From: Limonium bicolor
Lineage: Eukaryota > Streptophyta > Magnoliopsida > Caryophyllales > Plumbaginaceae
Assembly: GCA_023374045.1 (NCBI GenBank)
Contig: CM041777.1
Location: 464,347,827 to 464,411,826 of the forward strand
Reading direction: 5' to 3'
Length of the DNA: 64,000 bases
Made by a program: the position numbers and the translations under genes
Notes under the pieces: model-generated
What the model was told of the DNA's origin: nothing
The model's input: only the letters and a program-made list of their open reading frames with translations
Databases searched by the model: none
Part shown: positions 12,866-23,565 of the stretch, one piece after another
How positions within the stretch are numbered: position 1 is the first letter of the stretch
Layout of the letters: every line of letters starts with the position of its first letter

Positions 12866-15016
12866 ATGCACGGTACTCGATCTCGAGGCCCACCAAGATT
12901 CAATTTAGACCTAGAGATCAACCGTACAGCTCGTAGGGCGAGAAGAGCACTCACCTTCGCCATGGCTGCTAACGGACCAGCCAATGCTAAGCAGGCCACA
13001 TTGGGAAGAATTAATCGCCCGCCAGCTGCTCCTAGAAGAGGACCTGTGACTCTACCGAACCTCACAGCTGAGTTGACAGCAGAATGGCAAAAGTTGAAAC
13101 CAAGCCATCAAACAAACGCTGTCAGGAATCATCCAGCAGGGACCTTCTCAGGCGCAGACCCGGCTGATGCGCTCGACCATGTCCATCGTTTCTTAGTCCA
13201 TCTGGACTCGTTGGGGATGTCTCAGGGGCTTGAGGAGTATGCTCGACTGTGCTTATTTCAGCACAGTCTATCAGGGGAAGCCTCGAAGTGGTTCCACCGT
13301 CTACCACCAGGTATCATCACTACCTGGGAGCTGTTGACGGAGAGGTTTTATGAGAAGTATATCCCCATCTCCCGGACCAGACAGATGATCGCTGATCTGA
13401 CCGCTTTCAGACAGTCCGGCAGTGAGACAATCTGTGAAGCTTGGGATAGATTCAAGGAGCTGCTCCGCCAGTGCCCGCATCACGGTCAGAACATGACATC
13501 CTTGGCCCAGGGGTTCTTCCAAGGGCTGAGAGATGAGCACAGAGCCGAGGTTAGAGCCGCACTGGGTGGAAACCTGCTGGCTAAAAGCGGAGAGGAATTT
13601 ATGTCAGCCATGGAGTCCTACTGCGAGGAGCTCCGCCAGTGGAGCAACAGTGGTGGAAGGGTCTTCACAGTTGGGCAGACCTCCTCTCGGACTCCAGATC
13701 CTATGATGGAGCAGATTGCTGCTGAGCAGGCCCATTTAAGTACCACAGTGGGCAATATGGCGAAGATGCTCGAGCGGCTCACTATGGGACAGACATCTGT
13801 GCAAGCCGTCAAGAAGGTGTCTACTGGTCCAAATGAGGTATGTTGTTCTCAGTGTGGAGACAGCCATGATTACGAAGACTATCCGATGGTTGCTGAGATG
13901 AGGCAGACTGAGGAGGCAAATGTAATTGGCCAGTACAACAGGCAGCCTTGGATGCAGAACCAGCATCCAAACCTGAGGTACGGTAATCCAAATAACGCCC
14001 TCAACTCACAGCAGATGCAACCTCAGAGGGCAAGTCAGGGAGCACCACCCGGTTTTGTTAGGCCCCCATACAATCAGTTTAGGCCACAGCAGTCTCCAGC
14101 TCAGCCATCGTCACTGAGTGCAAATAATGCTAATTTGAAGGAGATGATGGATAAACTGATGGCCTCTCAAGAGCAACAAACAGTGATAAATCAGAATCTG
14201 GCAACTGGCCAGCAAAAGCTTGAGAATGCCATGGTGGAGATGCAAGGAACGATGAGTCAGTTGACTCAGTTCCTCCTACAGCAGAGACCATCTGGTTCAC
14301 TGCCTTCCCAAACAGACCCCAATCCTAAAGCTCAGTTGAAGGCAGTGACGGTCTCAGAAACCGTGGTAGTTGAGGATTGCTCAGATACTGAAGAGGTGGC
14401 AGCAGTTACCTTACGAAGTGGGAAGCAATTAATCAATAGAAATCAAGTGGCTGAGGATCAAGCTGACGAGGAGACCGGTCGCCCTTCTTCTAGCACTGGT
14501 GCACCGTCAGGGCCCTCAGCCCCTCCTAAGGTAGTTGTTGAGGAGACCCAGGCTCCTATTTCTTCCCCTTCTCATATTTTGAATGCTAAAAACTCCAAGG
14601 GTAAGGTGGTTCCTAAGGAACTTCCTTTCCCTAATAGATTAAAAGAGAAAGAACTTGATGATCAATTTGGGAAATTTATGAGTGTATTTTCAAAACTTAC
14701 TATTAATATTCCCTTGATTGATGCTATCAAGCATATGCCTAACTATGCTCGCTTTGTGAAGGATTTAATTTCTAACAAGCGAAGGTTCAAGGAAAGGGAG
14801 ATTGTTCAGCTGACAGAGACGTGCTCTGCAGCCATCCAGCAGAAGCTCCCTCCAAAGTGTGGAGATCCCGGGCAGCCCATCATCCCTTGCACCATAGGAG
14901 ACATGGACTGTGGGTACGGACTCTGCGACCTTGGAGCAAGCATCAATTTAATGCCGTACTCAATGTTTAGGAAGCTTCATGCTGGTGAGCTTGTCCCAAT
15001 CAACTTTAATCTGTAA
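12866..15016 (+). CDS. gag: Athila-like gag and start of protease, open frame ended by a premature stop
   Basis: This 716-codon frame encodes the capsid/nucleocapsid precursor and the start of the aspartic protease. It opens with a basic region (TRSRGPP, ARRARR). A Ty3/gypsy gag core follows at residues ~94-260 (FSGADPADALDHV, KWFHRLP at 141-147, FYEKYIP), then a Gln/Pro-rich stretch. A zinc knuckle is degenerate: C327-x2-C330-x3-H334, with Tyr339 where a final Cys is expected. The Athila-type linker (LIDAIKHMPNYARFVKDL) leads to the protease motif DLGAS at 688-692. The frame stops at TAA 15014-15016, but protease-like sequence goes on in the same frame, so the stop looks like a single substitution. 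The ATG at 12866 is the first in frame; ATG 12962 is an alternative. Confidence 0.85.
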   Translation: MHGTRSRGPPRFNLDLEINRTARRARRALTFAMAANGPANAKQATLGRINRPPAAPRRGPVTLPNLTAELTAEWQKLKPSHQTNAVRNHPAGTFSGADPADALDHVHRFLVHLDSLGMSQGLEEYARLCLFQHSLSGEASKWFHRLPPGIITTWELLTERFYEKYIPISRTRQMIADLTAFRQSGSETICEAWDRFKELLRQCPHHGQNMTSLAQGFFQGLRDEHRAEVRAALGGNLLAKSGEEFMSAMESYCEELRQWSNSGGRVFTVGQTSSRTPDPMMEQIAAEQAHLSTTVGNMAKMLERLTMGQTSVQAVKKVSTGPNEVCCSQCGDSHDYEDYPMVAEMRQTEEANVIGQYNRQPWMQNQHPNLRYGNPNNALNSQQMQPQRASQGAPPGFVRPPYNQFRPQQSPAQPSSLSANNANLKEMMDKLMASQEQQTVINQNLATGQQKLENAMVEMQGTMSQLTQFLLQQRPSGSLPSQTDPNPKAQLKAVTVSETVVVEDCSDTEEVAAVTLRSGKQLINRNQVAEDQADEETGRPSSSTGAPSGPSAPPKVVVEETQAPISSPSHILNAKNSKGKVVPKELPFPNRLKEKELDDQFGKFMSVFSKLTINIPLIDAIKHMPNYARFVKDLISNKRRFKEREIVQLTETCSAAIQQKLPPKCGDPGQPIIPCTIGDMDCGYGLCDLGASINLMPYSMFRKLHAGELVPINFNL

Positions 15017-15848
15017 TTAGCTGATCGTTCGTCAATCAAACCTCGTGGTATGGTTGAGAACGTTGTGGTAGGTGTTGGTAACTTCTTCTTCCCTGCTGAT
15101 TTTGTTATTCTTGATATGGATGAGGATGTTGAAGTGCCATTAATTTTGGGTAGACCATTCCTGCGAACTGCTAAAACTGTCATTGATGTTGACAAAGGAA
15201 AAATCACCCTGAAATTTAATAATGAGGAGCTTGGTTTTGATATCACCAAGATGATGAGAACAAATGCTTCCTCTCATGCTGTACTTTCTGTTGATGTCGA
15301 CTATACTGATGATTATGATGCATTTGTCGCTGAAAGTACTGATGACTCTTCCTTCCTGTTTGAGAATTCTGATCTGTTAGAACAGGTGTTATGCCACTCG
15401 ATTGAGGATGACAAGGAGAGCACTGAGGTAGCTACTGTTGTCCAGCAGCTTAACCAGGGACGAACCTATTTTCGCCCTCATGCTCCTCCTGTGGAGCCAC
15501 TGGACAGGCCTACTCAGAGGCTCATTCCTTCAGTAGAGAAACCCCCTACTCTTGAATTAAAAACTCTCCCTTCAAATCTTAAATATGCTTTCTTGGCAGA
15601 GGGTAGCGCCCTGCCGGTTATTATTTCTTCTTCTTTGTCTGTTTCGCAGGAAAGCAGACTTCTGGAGGTATTGAGAAGGCATAAGGGAGCATTGGGGTGG
15701 TCAGTGGCAGATATAAAAGGGATTAGTCCAGGGTTCTGCACTCATCGGATCTACATGGAAGACAGTATCAAACCAGTGAGGCAGCCCCAAAGGCGATTGA
15801 ACCCAAACCTGAAGGAAGTAGTGAAAGTTGAGGTATTAAAGCTCTTGG

Positions 15849-16540
15849 ATGCGGGCATCATCTACCCCATCTTTGACAGCCGCTGGGTTTCTCTCTGTGC
15901 AAGTCGTTCCCAAGAAAGGAGGAATTGTGGCGGTGCCCAATGATAAGGGAGAACTGGTGCCTCAAAGACAGACCACTGGCTGGAGGATGTGCATAGACTA
16001 CAGGCGGTTGAACGAGGCCACAAGAAAGGACCATTTCCCGCTGCCGTTCATCGACAGATGTTGGAGCGGCTGGCTGGGCAGGAGTACTACTGTTTCCTTG
16101 ATGGATACAGCGGTACTTCCAGATCCCATTGCGCCAGAGGATCAGGAGAAGACCACCTTCACCTGCCCTTATGGCACGTTTGCCTATAGGAGGATGCCAT
16201 TTGGTCTCTGCAACGCACCAGCCACCTTCCAGCGGTGCATGATGGCCATTTTCAGAATTTATTGAGAAGAGTATAGAAGTCTTCATGGACGACTTCTCGT
16301 GTATGGCCAGAATTTTGATGTGTGTCTGGATCAGCTGGATCAGATACTAAGCAGATGTGAGGAGACCCACCTGGTTTTAAATTGGGAGAAGTGCCATTTT
16401 ATGGTACATGAGGGTATAGTGCTTGGGCACAGGGTCTCCAAAGATGGCATTCAGGTGGACAAGGCAAAAGTGGAAGTCATTGAGGGGTTACCTCCTCCCA
16501 CTTCAGTCAGAGGAGTTAGATCTTTTCTGGGCACGCGGGT
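15849..16540 (+). pseudogene. Reverse transcriptase region, frameshifted
   Basis: RT fragments are readable in frame 3 (from 15849), then frame 2 (15989-16110), then frame 3 again. Frame changes lie near 15893, 16055, 16113, 16125, 16254 and 16300. Only the first is an inserted base; the rest are lost bases, most of them in runs. RT palm motifs are still recognisable, so decay is shallow in substitutions but heavy in indels. Confidence 0.85.
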
Positions 16541-17165
16541 TCTATCGAAGGTTCATCCAGGACTTTTCAAAAATTGTGAAGCCCTTGTCTGATCTCCTGC
16601 AGAAAGATGTAAAGTTTCATTTTTCAGAAGAATGCTTGAAGGCTTTTCAGACTATAAAGAATAAACTCATCTCTGCCCCCATTGTGGTTCCCCCTGACTG
16701 GACCCTTCCTTTTGAGGTAATGACAGATGCTAGTGACTTCGCTGTTGGTGTTGCACTCTGTCAAAGGAAGGATAAATTTTGAGGGTTCACATATGCGAGT
16801 AAGACTCTGACGGAGCCTCAAAAGAACTACACCACCACTGAGAAGGAGCTGCTTGCTGTGGTGTTCGCTCTTGACAAGTTCAGACCTTATTTGGTGGGGA
16901 GTAAGGTAATTGCTCACACCGACCACTCCGCCTTGAAGTACTTGTTCCAAAAGAATGATTCCAAGCCTAGACTTCTGATGGATCCTGCTTCTCCAAGAGT
17001 TCGACTTGGAAGTTTGATAAGCAAGGGAAGCAGAATGGGGTGCAGATCATTTATCGAGGCTTGAGACTCCAGATGACGGGGTCCCATAAATGAATTCTTT
17101 CCCGACGAAACGGTCTTTGTAATTGGGAAAGTCAAAGCCATGGTACGCTGACTTGGCTAACTATC
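16541..17165 (+). pseudogene. RNaseH and tether region, frameshifted and with a stop
   Basis: A frame-1 segment carries the RT thumb and the RNaseH core, with acidic residues visible in TDAS, TTEKELL and HTDHSA. TGA at 16780-16782 interrupts it. From ~16977 to 17165 the frame changes several times before the integrase reading starts. Confidence 0.82.
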
Positions 17166-17175
17166 TTGCCTCTGG

Positions 17176-18538
17176 TTGGTTCCCCATGATCTAAGTTACA
17201 ACCAGAGGAAGAAGTTTCTGTCTGAGACCCGTCATTACGTTTGGGAGGACCCCTATCTCTTCAGAGTATGTGCTGATGGTCTAATCAGAAGATGTCTCCC
17301 TGATGGAGAGGTAAACAGTGTAATAGAGTTCTGCCATTCCCGAGAGGCAGGTGGGCACCACGGTCCTACTAGGACAGCGGCTAAAGTGTTAGAGTGTGGT
17401 TTTTACTGGCCCACTCTACACAAAGATGTCCACCGCTTCTGTGCTCACTGTGATAACTGCCAGAGGATGGGGAACACTTCAAGAAGGCATGAGATGCCGC
17501 AGAAGGGAATCCTAGAAGTGGAATTATTTTATGTCTGGGGTATTGACTTCACCGGCCCATTTCCTTCTTCTCACGGAAACCACTACATCCTTGTTGCTGT
17601 AGATTATGTTTCCAAATGGGTCGAAGCAATCCCCTGCCCTTCTGCTGATGCTAAACCGTGGTAAAATTCTTGAAGAAGAACATCTTTACAAGATTTGGTG
17701 TGCCAAGAGCTATCATCAGTGACGGAGGTTCTCATTTCTGCAACAAAGCTTTTGATTCTCTGATGACTAAGTACGGGGTGACTCATAAGGTTGCTTTACC
17801 TTATCATCCCCAAACTAACGGGCAAGCAGAAGTGAGTAACCGAGAGCTCAAATGGATTCTTCAGAAGACAGTCAACTTATCCAGGAAGGATTGGTCTGTC
17901 AAGCTTGATGATGCTCTATGGGCCTATAGAACCGCATTTAAACTCCCATTGGGATGTCCCCCTTTAAGCTGGTATACGGGAAGGCTTGTCATCTCCCAGT
18001 TGAGCTAGAGCACAGACCCTATTGGGCTCTAAAGGCTCTTAACTTTGATTTACATGATGCTGGAGAGAAGAGGCGATTTCAGCTTTCTGAGTTGGAGGAA
18101 TTGAGAGACCAGGCATACGATAGCTCTAAGATCTATAAAGAGCGCACCAAGAGGATCCACGACAGGATGATTCAAAAGAGAGACTTCAAAGTGGGGGATC
18201 TGGTGCTTCTCATTAACTCTAGACTACGTCTCTTTCCTGGGAAGCTAAAATCACACTGGGCAGGCCCCTTCAGAGTTGTAGGAGTTACATCGTATGGAGC
18301 GTACGAGCTGGAAAATAAGGCTGGTGAAACCTTTAAGGTAAATGGTGCTCGTTTAAAAGGTTATCTTGGTACTGATCATAACCTTTTTCCCTTGCAGGCA
18401 ATATTCTTTTTGGATAGTGAATCCAATCCTACAGCGAAGATGAATTCTCAAGAGACGAGTTCGAACGTGAAAAAGAAATTCTCTTGGCGAATGCGAAAAG
18501 AATTGAGAAGGCTGAAGGAATTCGCTAGGCTGTTGTAG
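17176..18538 (+). pseudogene. Integrase region, two frameshifts
   Basis: The zinc-binding N terminus and the first catalytic Asp lie in frame 1 (17176-17654). The second Asp and the Glu lie in frame 3 (17658-17955). The C-terminal DNA-binding part with the GPF motif lies in frame 2 (17954-18538). Both switches are single-base losses (near 17655 and 17953). The C-terminal part is open for 194 codons. Confidence 0.87.
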
Positions 18539-18737
18539 AGCTGCTCATCACACCTCTTCTGATTGATCAAGCGGAATTGTCTAGCTAAAGACATTAAAGA
18601 AGCAGCTGACTGGGAGGCAACCCAGTGTTTTCGGTACTTTTTTCTTGTTTTTATGTTGTTTATAGTTTTGTTTAGGATAATGTTTTGTTACAGTGGTTGG
18701 AGCTCAAAAAGAAACAAAGTGGTGCAATTTTGGAGAT

Positions 18738-19045
18738 GTCCGAACTTCAGTCCGAAGATTGAAGTTCGGACCCAGTTCGAGAGTTGGAGCCCTGCGCAAA
18801 ACAATATGTCCGAACTTCGGTCCGAAGATTGAAGTTCGGACTCAGTTCGAGAGTCTGAGGGTTGTGCAAAACGGGATGTCCGAACTTCGGTCCGGACATC
18901 GAAGTTCGGACCCAACATGAGAGTTTTAGCGGAAGGAAAACACGGGATGTCCGAACTTCTGTCCGAGCATCGAAGTTCGGACACAATACGAAGCGCAGCC
19001 CAGGTATGTACGTCCGAACTTCTGTCCGAACATCGAAGTTCGGAC
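18738..19045 (+). repeat. Array of five 34-bp triple-module palindromes (Athila, before third ORF)
   Basis: Units at 18738, 18808, 18878, 18949 and 19012, with steps 70, 70, 71 and 63 bp. Each is D-D-D' with 10-2-10-2-10 spacing, and the spacers resemble one another (CAGTTCGAGAG at 18773 and 18843). Sequence after the last unit (TTTTCTGAATT) resembles that in the LTR array, so the two Athila arrays are related. A CTTAAAC box follows at 19084-19090, and the third ORF starts at 19389. Confidence 0.9.
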
Positions 19046-19388
19046 AGCTCGAAATTTTCTGAATTAAAGAGGGGCGCGGGCAACTTAAACTCTCCAAAAA
19101 CTTTTCTTCTACCTCTCGACGACCGCGGCTCCTCCATTCTCCTTCTTCTCCAATCTCACCCAACTCACTCAAAACTCCACCAAATCCCTCATTCTTACAA
19201 CCAATCTCTTCGTTTTTGAATCCTCTACACTCCTAGCACTCGTAATCCACCAGAAAAATCTCGAATCAGTCCGATTTGTGAGCAAACCAGTTCGAACCCT
19301 AACTACCGAATTGGAGGTTTTTGAGTTCGATTTGTGCAGATTTTTGGCTGTTCTATCTTCTTCTAATCATACATTCAACTCCAACAAG

Positions 19389-20543
19389 ATGTTGAGCAGA
19401 ATTACCGGCCGTGGTAAGAGGGCTGCGAGACCCGGCGGAAGTTCAAGATACCGAAGTCAGCAGGAGGAGTTCAGAAATGATGAAGCACGTGAGTGGTTTG
19501 CTAAAGAGGTAGACATCATTGCTGAGCGGGGTGTGGTTCCAGAACTGGAACAACAGCTGGGACTAAGGGCATTATTGAATCAATTTGGCTGGGGCAAGAT
19601 TTTGGATATGGGAGGCCAGTACTCTGAACGAGTTGTTCGCATGTTCTATGCGAATGCAATCTTCCAAGACGGCCAGATCAGTTCCATTGTAGACGGTGAG
19701 AGAGTGACGGTCTCCACCTTCGAGATTGCTCGCTATATGGACCTTCCTCATCCCGCCCCCGAAGCTCCTCAGCACCTAAACCCCCATGATTTCAGAATAG
19801 CAGCTATCAACCACTATACCCCCCTCATGGTTCAGGGACCTCGACGACGCAGAGGGGATGAACCATCAAAGCAGGTCGTCCCTGCTGATGCGCTTCAGAG
19901 GCCACAGGAGAGAGTTCTGCTCGCACTACTGGCTGCGAACATTGTACCCCGTCAGAGCTCCGACCTCAACCACACTGACTTCTTACTTCTTCAGGCGGTG
20001 CTGAATCCGTCGTTTGCTGGGGCTGCAGAGGTTACTTACCTGCCGTGGGTGATCTTCTTACACATGCAGCATATCATGGAGCACAAGGACCGACACAAGC
20101 TCGGCTATCCGGTCATGCTCTGCCACATCCTTAGGCGGCAGATGGTTACCATTCCGTCTGCGGGGCTGCATGCTGAGCGGTCTCCTATTGATGTGGGAGC
20201 TCTGAAGAAGATGTGGTTTGAGTTCAGAGAGGGGGAGTGGAGGAAGAAGGCTGCAGCGCGACCGCAGAAGCGCCAGCGAGAGGCGGGTGAGGGACCGTCA
20301 GAGCCCGCCCCTGCTGCTGAACCTGACGAGGAGGAGGCATATCTTGCACTGCCGGCCCCTGGGAGCGAGTACGTCACTCGATATGAGTTTCCACAGCTAG
20401 AGTCTCGCTTTGATGAGATGGATCGCCGCTATCGGGCGGAGATCGAGACTCTACAGCAGCAGGCCCGCCGCTCTCAGGACGACTATGAGGCCTTGGTCGC
20501 TCAGTTTCACCAGTGGCAGGCGTACTACCCGCCCCCACAGTGA
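19389..20543 (+). CDS. Third ORF after integrase with putative plant transposon protein domain
   Basis: Intact 384-codon ORF. The frame is open from 19278, but the ATG at 19389 gives a basic start (LSRITGRGKRAARPGG) and is preferred. A central region, including YSERVVRMFYANAIF and then FEIARYMDLP, resembles the putative plant transposon protein domain (the family I know as Transposase_32) found in third ORFs of Athila-type elements. The C terminus is Pro/Ala/Glu-rich and ends in a likely coiled coil (about FDEMDRRYRAEIETLQQQAR). I see no signal peptide or membrane anchor, so it does not look like an envelope protein. Function is unknown. It is intact although pol is destroyed. Confidence 0.75.
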   Translation: MLSRITGRGKRAARPGGSSRYRSQQEEFRNDEAREWFAKEVDIIAERGVVPELEQQLGLRALLNQFGWGKILDMGGQYSERVVRMFYANAIFQDGQISSIVDGERVTVSTFEIARYMDLPHPAPEAPQHLNPHDFRIAAINHYTPLMVQGPRRRRGDEPSKQVVPADALQRPQERVLLALLAANIVPRQSSDLNHTDFLLLQAVLNPSFAGAAEVTYLPWVIFLHMQHIMEHKDRHKLGYPVMLCHILRRQMVTIPSAGLHAERSPIDVGALKKMWFEFREGEWRKKAAARPQKRQREAGEGPSEPAPAAEPDEEEAYLALPAPGSEYVTRYEFPQLESRFDEMDRRYRAEIETLQQQARRSQDDYEALVAQFHQWQAYYPPPQ

Positions 20544-21938
20544 TCATGTTCTGGTTGATGCTGCTTTTGTTTAGAAGCCGTCTTTGGACTTCTTTTTGAA
20601 TTTGTTTTCAGTTGTGTTGGACTTATCACTTTTGTTTCGATTGGGTTGTAATTTTATTTTGATTTTAGCTTGTTCTACTCTTAAACTCTGAATATTGGTG
20701 TCACTAATCGATGCTTCTAGCACACTTTTCTGTTTTGTTTGTTGAATGTGTGCAAGTCTCCTTTACTGTGCTGACTCCGTGCCGGACCCTAGCTAAAAAG
20801 CAAGTGTGAGGAAACATTCTCCCCTACGAGGACACTACGTGTGAGGAAGAACTTCTTCCTCAAATATCACAAAGAAATCAGGGGAGTTTTCAGTTTCTTT
20901 TTCCTTATGGTTTATATTCGGCCCGTGCTTTAACATGTATAACTCTGTCACTATGCATTTCACCCTTGTGAGCCTGACACATTTAGTCCGATCTCCTTCT
21001 CGTGATAAACTTCTGAACAATGCGGACATTGCTCCTCATTAAGTGTGAGGAAGGGGGAGATCTTTCTTGAATGTGTCAGTCATTTATTCCCGCCCTAATT
21101 TTTGTTTGGTTTTGGGCTATGTGGGGGTAATCTCCTTAGAGTGCTTCTTAGTGTTGAATACTTGGGTGGATCTTTAGTTGTGGAGTTGAGTCCGGTACTG
21201 ACCATTAGAGTTGGTTTGCTCAAAGTTGTGTGCTCTTATATCATATTTTCAAATGGCTGAATTCTGTTAAATGTCTGTGAACAAGTTGGTTGTGGAGTTA
21301 GAACTGGTTTAACTTGGAACTTTGGGAATAATGAGAATGTCTGGAATGAAGGATAAAGGCAAGGTACTCCTCTGATCTAAGTTATTTTCTGAACCAAAAA
21401 CAGGCCTCTTCCATCCGGTTATTAAGTCCTAGGGGTGCTTCATCACCCATTTACCTAAGGTCGTCTGATCTGGGATAAAAGACCCAATACCGTTACAAGG
21501 ATGGAGAGAAAAGTCTGGGGGATGAATTATTTGCGTGAAATTTATATGTATGCAAAGGAAAAAAGAGAAGCTATTTTAAGTCTTATATTTATGGCAAATC
21601 TTTTAATTAGATCATGAGTACGTGGTGTTGAAAGGTTCTGCGGAATATGGCAGAACTTCACACCCCTTGTCATCCACGGGTTTGAGAAGAGAAAAGGTTG
21701 GAAGGTTCTGAGTTACTCTATGTTTTGATTTCATGATTTGGCTTCTTCATAATCTTTTGTTTTAAAAGCGTGCTTCATTGTTTAAGAGACATGCAGTTAA
21801 GAGCAGATCGATTCTTGGGTGATTATTGTGTCTTAAACTCCTTATTTTGTGCAATCCCGAGGTTTGGCCCTAAGGCATTCTGAGACATTTTACTCCTGCT
21901 TTGCTTGAGGACAAGCAAAGGTTAAGTGTGAGGAGGTT
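20544..21938 (+). mobile_element. Athila 3' untranslated region with hairpin and polypurine tract
   Basis: About 1.4 kb of non-coding sequence. Four copies of a GTGTGAGGA motif lie at 20802, 20838, 21041 and 21924; the last adjoins the 3' LTR and is the functional polypurine tract (AGGAGG). A perfect hairpin with arms CTTTGCTTG/CAAGCAAAG and loop AGGA at 21899-21920 precedes it; this motif is familiar from Athila/Tat-type elements. Confidence 0.8.
21899..21938 (+). promoter_or_regulatory. Pre-LTR hairpin and polypurine tract of the Athila element
   Basis: The 9-bp stem with AGGA loop is followed by GTGTGAGGAGGTT directly before TGATGAG of the 3' LTR. Confidence 0.8.
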
Positions 21939-23560
21939 TGATGAGTGTGAAATATGAATGGTTTTGGTGGTCTTTAATGCCTAATTTGTGTACGCGCATC
22001 AACAATATTCCACACTTATCTTACGTTTTCCTTTGGTTTGTTGTTTGTTAAGGCTTGATACCCTTTTTCTATGTTAAATGCAGAGAAAAGCCAAGGAAAC
22101 ACTAGATTAACTCACAAGGGAGATAATGCAACAAACGGGGGTCGAATCGGAGTCAAAATGAAGAATTTAGAGGATTTTGAAGGTGTGTCCGAGCTTGTGT
22201 CCGAACTTCCAAGCTCGGACACAGGTCGAGAAACTGTGTGCTGTGCCTGATGAGATGTCCGAACTTTGGTCCGAACATCGAAGTTCGGACATGGTTCGAG
22301 AATCTCAGCAAGAAAAGACGGAGGACTGACTTACGGTGCATGTCCGAACTTGTGTCCGAACATCGAAGTTCGGACACAAGTCGAGACTTTCTGAATTGGA
22401 GCGCTCAAGGCATTGTGTCCGAACATTGAAGGTCGGACCAATGTTCGGACGGCACGATAACTTCAGTGTAAACTCGGCGTTTTGAAGGGAAAAGAGGAGA
22501 AAATTCTATTTAAACGACCTAATCAGAGGGGAGGGAATGATTCAATCATCGATCATTACAACACACACTCTCACGCTGATAAACGAGGTTCTCTCCACTC
22601 ATCCACGCCAATTGCATCAGTTCACCTTCATTTACATTCATCAAGCTTATCATCATCGTTCTGGAGGAGCATCGTCAGAAGGGAGTGTGGCCACCATCTT
22701 CAACCTTACACCTGCATCCACCGATTCTGGATAGTCGTTCAACAGAAGGGTTTTTCTTCCTTTAGATGATTTCTATGTTGATTGTATTTATCTGTTTCTT
22801 GGCAATGTCTGGCTAGTAGGGATTTAACTCTGGGGTAGGGTTGTTCAAGATGGATTCAATGTAGTTAAGAATTCTGCAGTTTGATTATGAGATTGTGATG
22901 GATTGTTTCCAGGATAATGATTATCAATTTTCTTCTCTATTAATTTCGCGAGTTATAGAGTTGTTCTGCGAAACCTATTAAGATCAGACAAGGTGATTAA
23001 TAGGGAGTTCGAATTAACCTGGGAATTTGGGGAAGGATTAGTCGGATAGATAATCTTTCCTACAAACGCTAACAATTCTTTGTGCTTACTCCATCTATAT
23101 GTGTTTTGCCAACTGCTAGATTAGAGTTGACATGTTCTGATAGGTGAGCTCTTCAATGAACTAGGATTTAGCATTGAAGAGATAGAAGAAATTGGCCTTT
23201 CCGTTTCTCATAATTAAATTGTAGAAGTTGCTAGATTCAATCAGTAAAGAACAACCCAAACCCGGAGTTCCACTCATATTATCAAACTCAACATTCATTT
23301 TCACCAATTGTTTATTTCAACTTTGATTTGCATTTATTCGATTCAGTCTCAAAAACAATTCACAACCCCCCTGAATTTCCAGTTTTCTTAGGATTTAGGA
23401 TAGGACTTAGGCTTATTTATTCAAGTCCCACGGTTCGATACCTGGTTGCTTAATTTTCTATACTATAGTGACCGAGATTTTTGCAACCCGACAGACTTAT
23501 TGATTTATTATTTTCTAGATTAATTTGGTTAGTTTTAGTAGATCATTTTACCTGTTCGCA
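21939..23560 (+). mobile_element. Athila-like 3' LTR
   Basis: 1622 bp, one base shorter than the 5' LTR. Includes the same palindrome array (22187-22450) and TATTTAAA (22507-22514). I count about nine substitutions against the 5' LTR. Confidence 0.93.
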
Positions 23561-23565
23561 CCCGT
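23561..23565. repeat. Target site duplication CCCGT (right), Athila-like element
   Basis: Matches 11129-11133; element II resumes here. Confidence 0.95.

Larger units (their letters stand above)
15017..18538 (+). pseudogene. pol: Degenerate Athila-like pol: protease end, RT, RNaseH, integrase
   Basis: Pol domains appear in order but jump among all three frames. The protease tail and pre-RT region stay in the gag frame to ~15890. RT motifs follow (CIDYRRLN near 15990; FAYRRMPFG near 16185; an FMDD catalytic site at ~16281-16293). RNaseH has TDAS (~16720) and HTDHSALKYL (~16918). Integrase has an H-H-C-C zinc region (~17330-17460), DFTGPF (~17544), SDGGSHF (~17719), a catalytic Glu at ~17830 and a C-terminal WAGPF (~18260). 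By comparison with the expected continuity I count at least ten frame changes, mostly one-base losses in short runs, plus stops at 15014 and 16780. No functional polymerase can be made. Confidence 0.9.
11134..23560 (+). mobile_element. Athila-like Ty3/gypsy LTR retrotransposon, 12.4 kb
   Basis: It has TG...CA LTRs of 1623 and 1622 bp, a 5-bp target duplication, a primer site matching the tRNA-Asp type used by Athila, a gag-protease frame, degenerate RT, RNaseH and integrase, then an extra ORF after integrase as is typical of Athila. By eye the LTRs differ at about nine bases and one single-base indel, so insertion was recent. The pol region is badly broken despite this. The element lies in the interior of element II on the opposite strand. 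Confidence 0.93.

Noticed and set aside
12820..13065. Minus-strand ORFs across gag and pol
   Set aside because: Shadow frames of the plus-strand coding region.
18738..19045. CRISPR-like array (34-bp palindromic repeats with ~36-bp spacers)
   Set aside because: The spacers resemble each other, the repeats are internally tripled, there are no cas genes, and the array lies inside a plant retrotransposon.
18688..19172. Repetitive ORFs rich in SELRCSD/RSSD-type peptides on both strands
   Set aside because: They are translations of the palindrome arrays and appear in several frames and both strands.
19278..20543. Envelope-like gene
   Set aside because: No signal peptide or membrane segment; the recognisable similarity is to the putative plant transposon domain.
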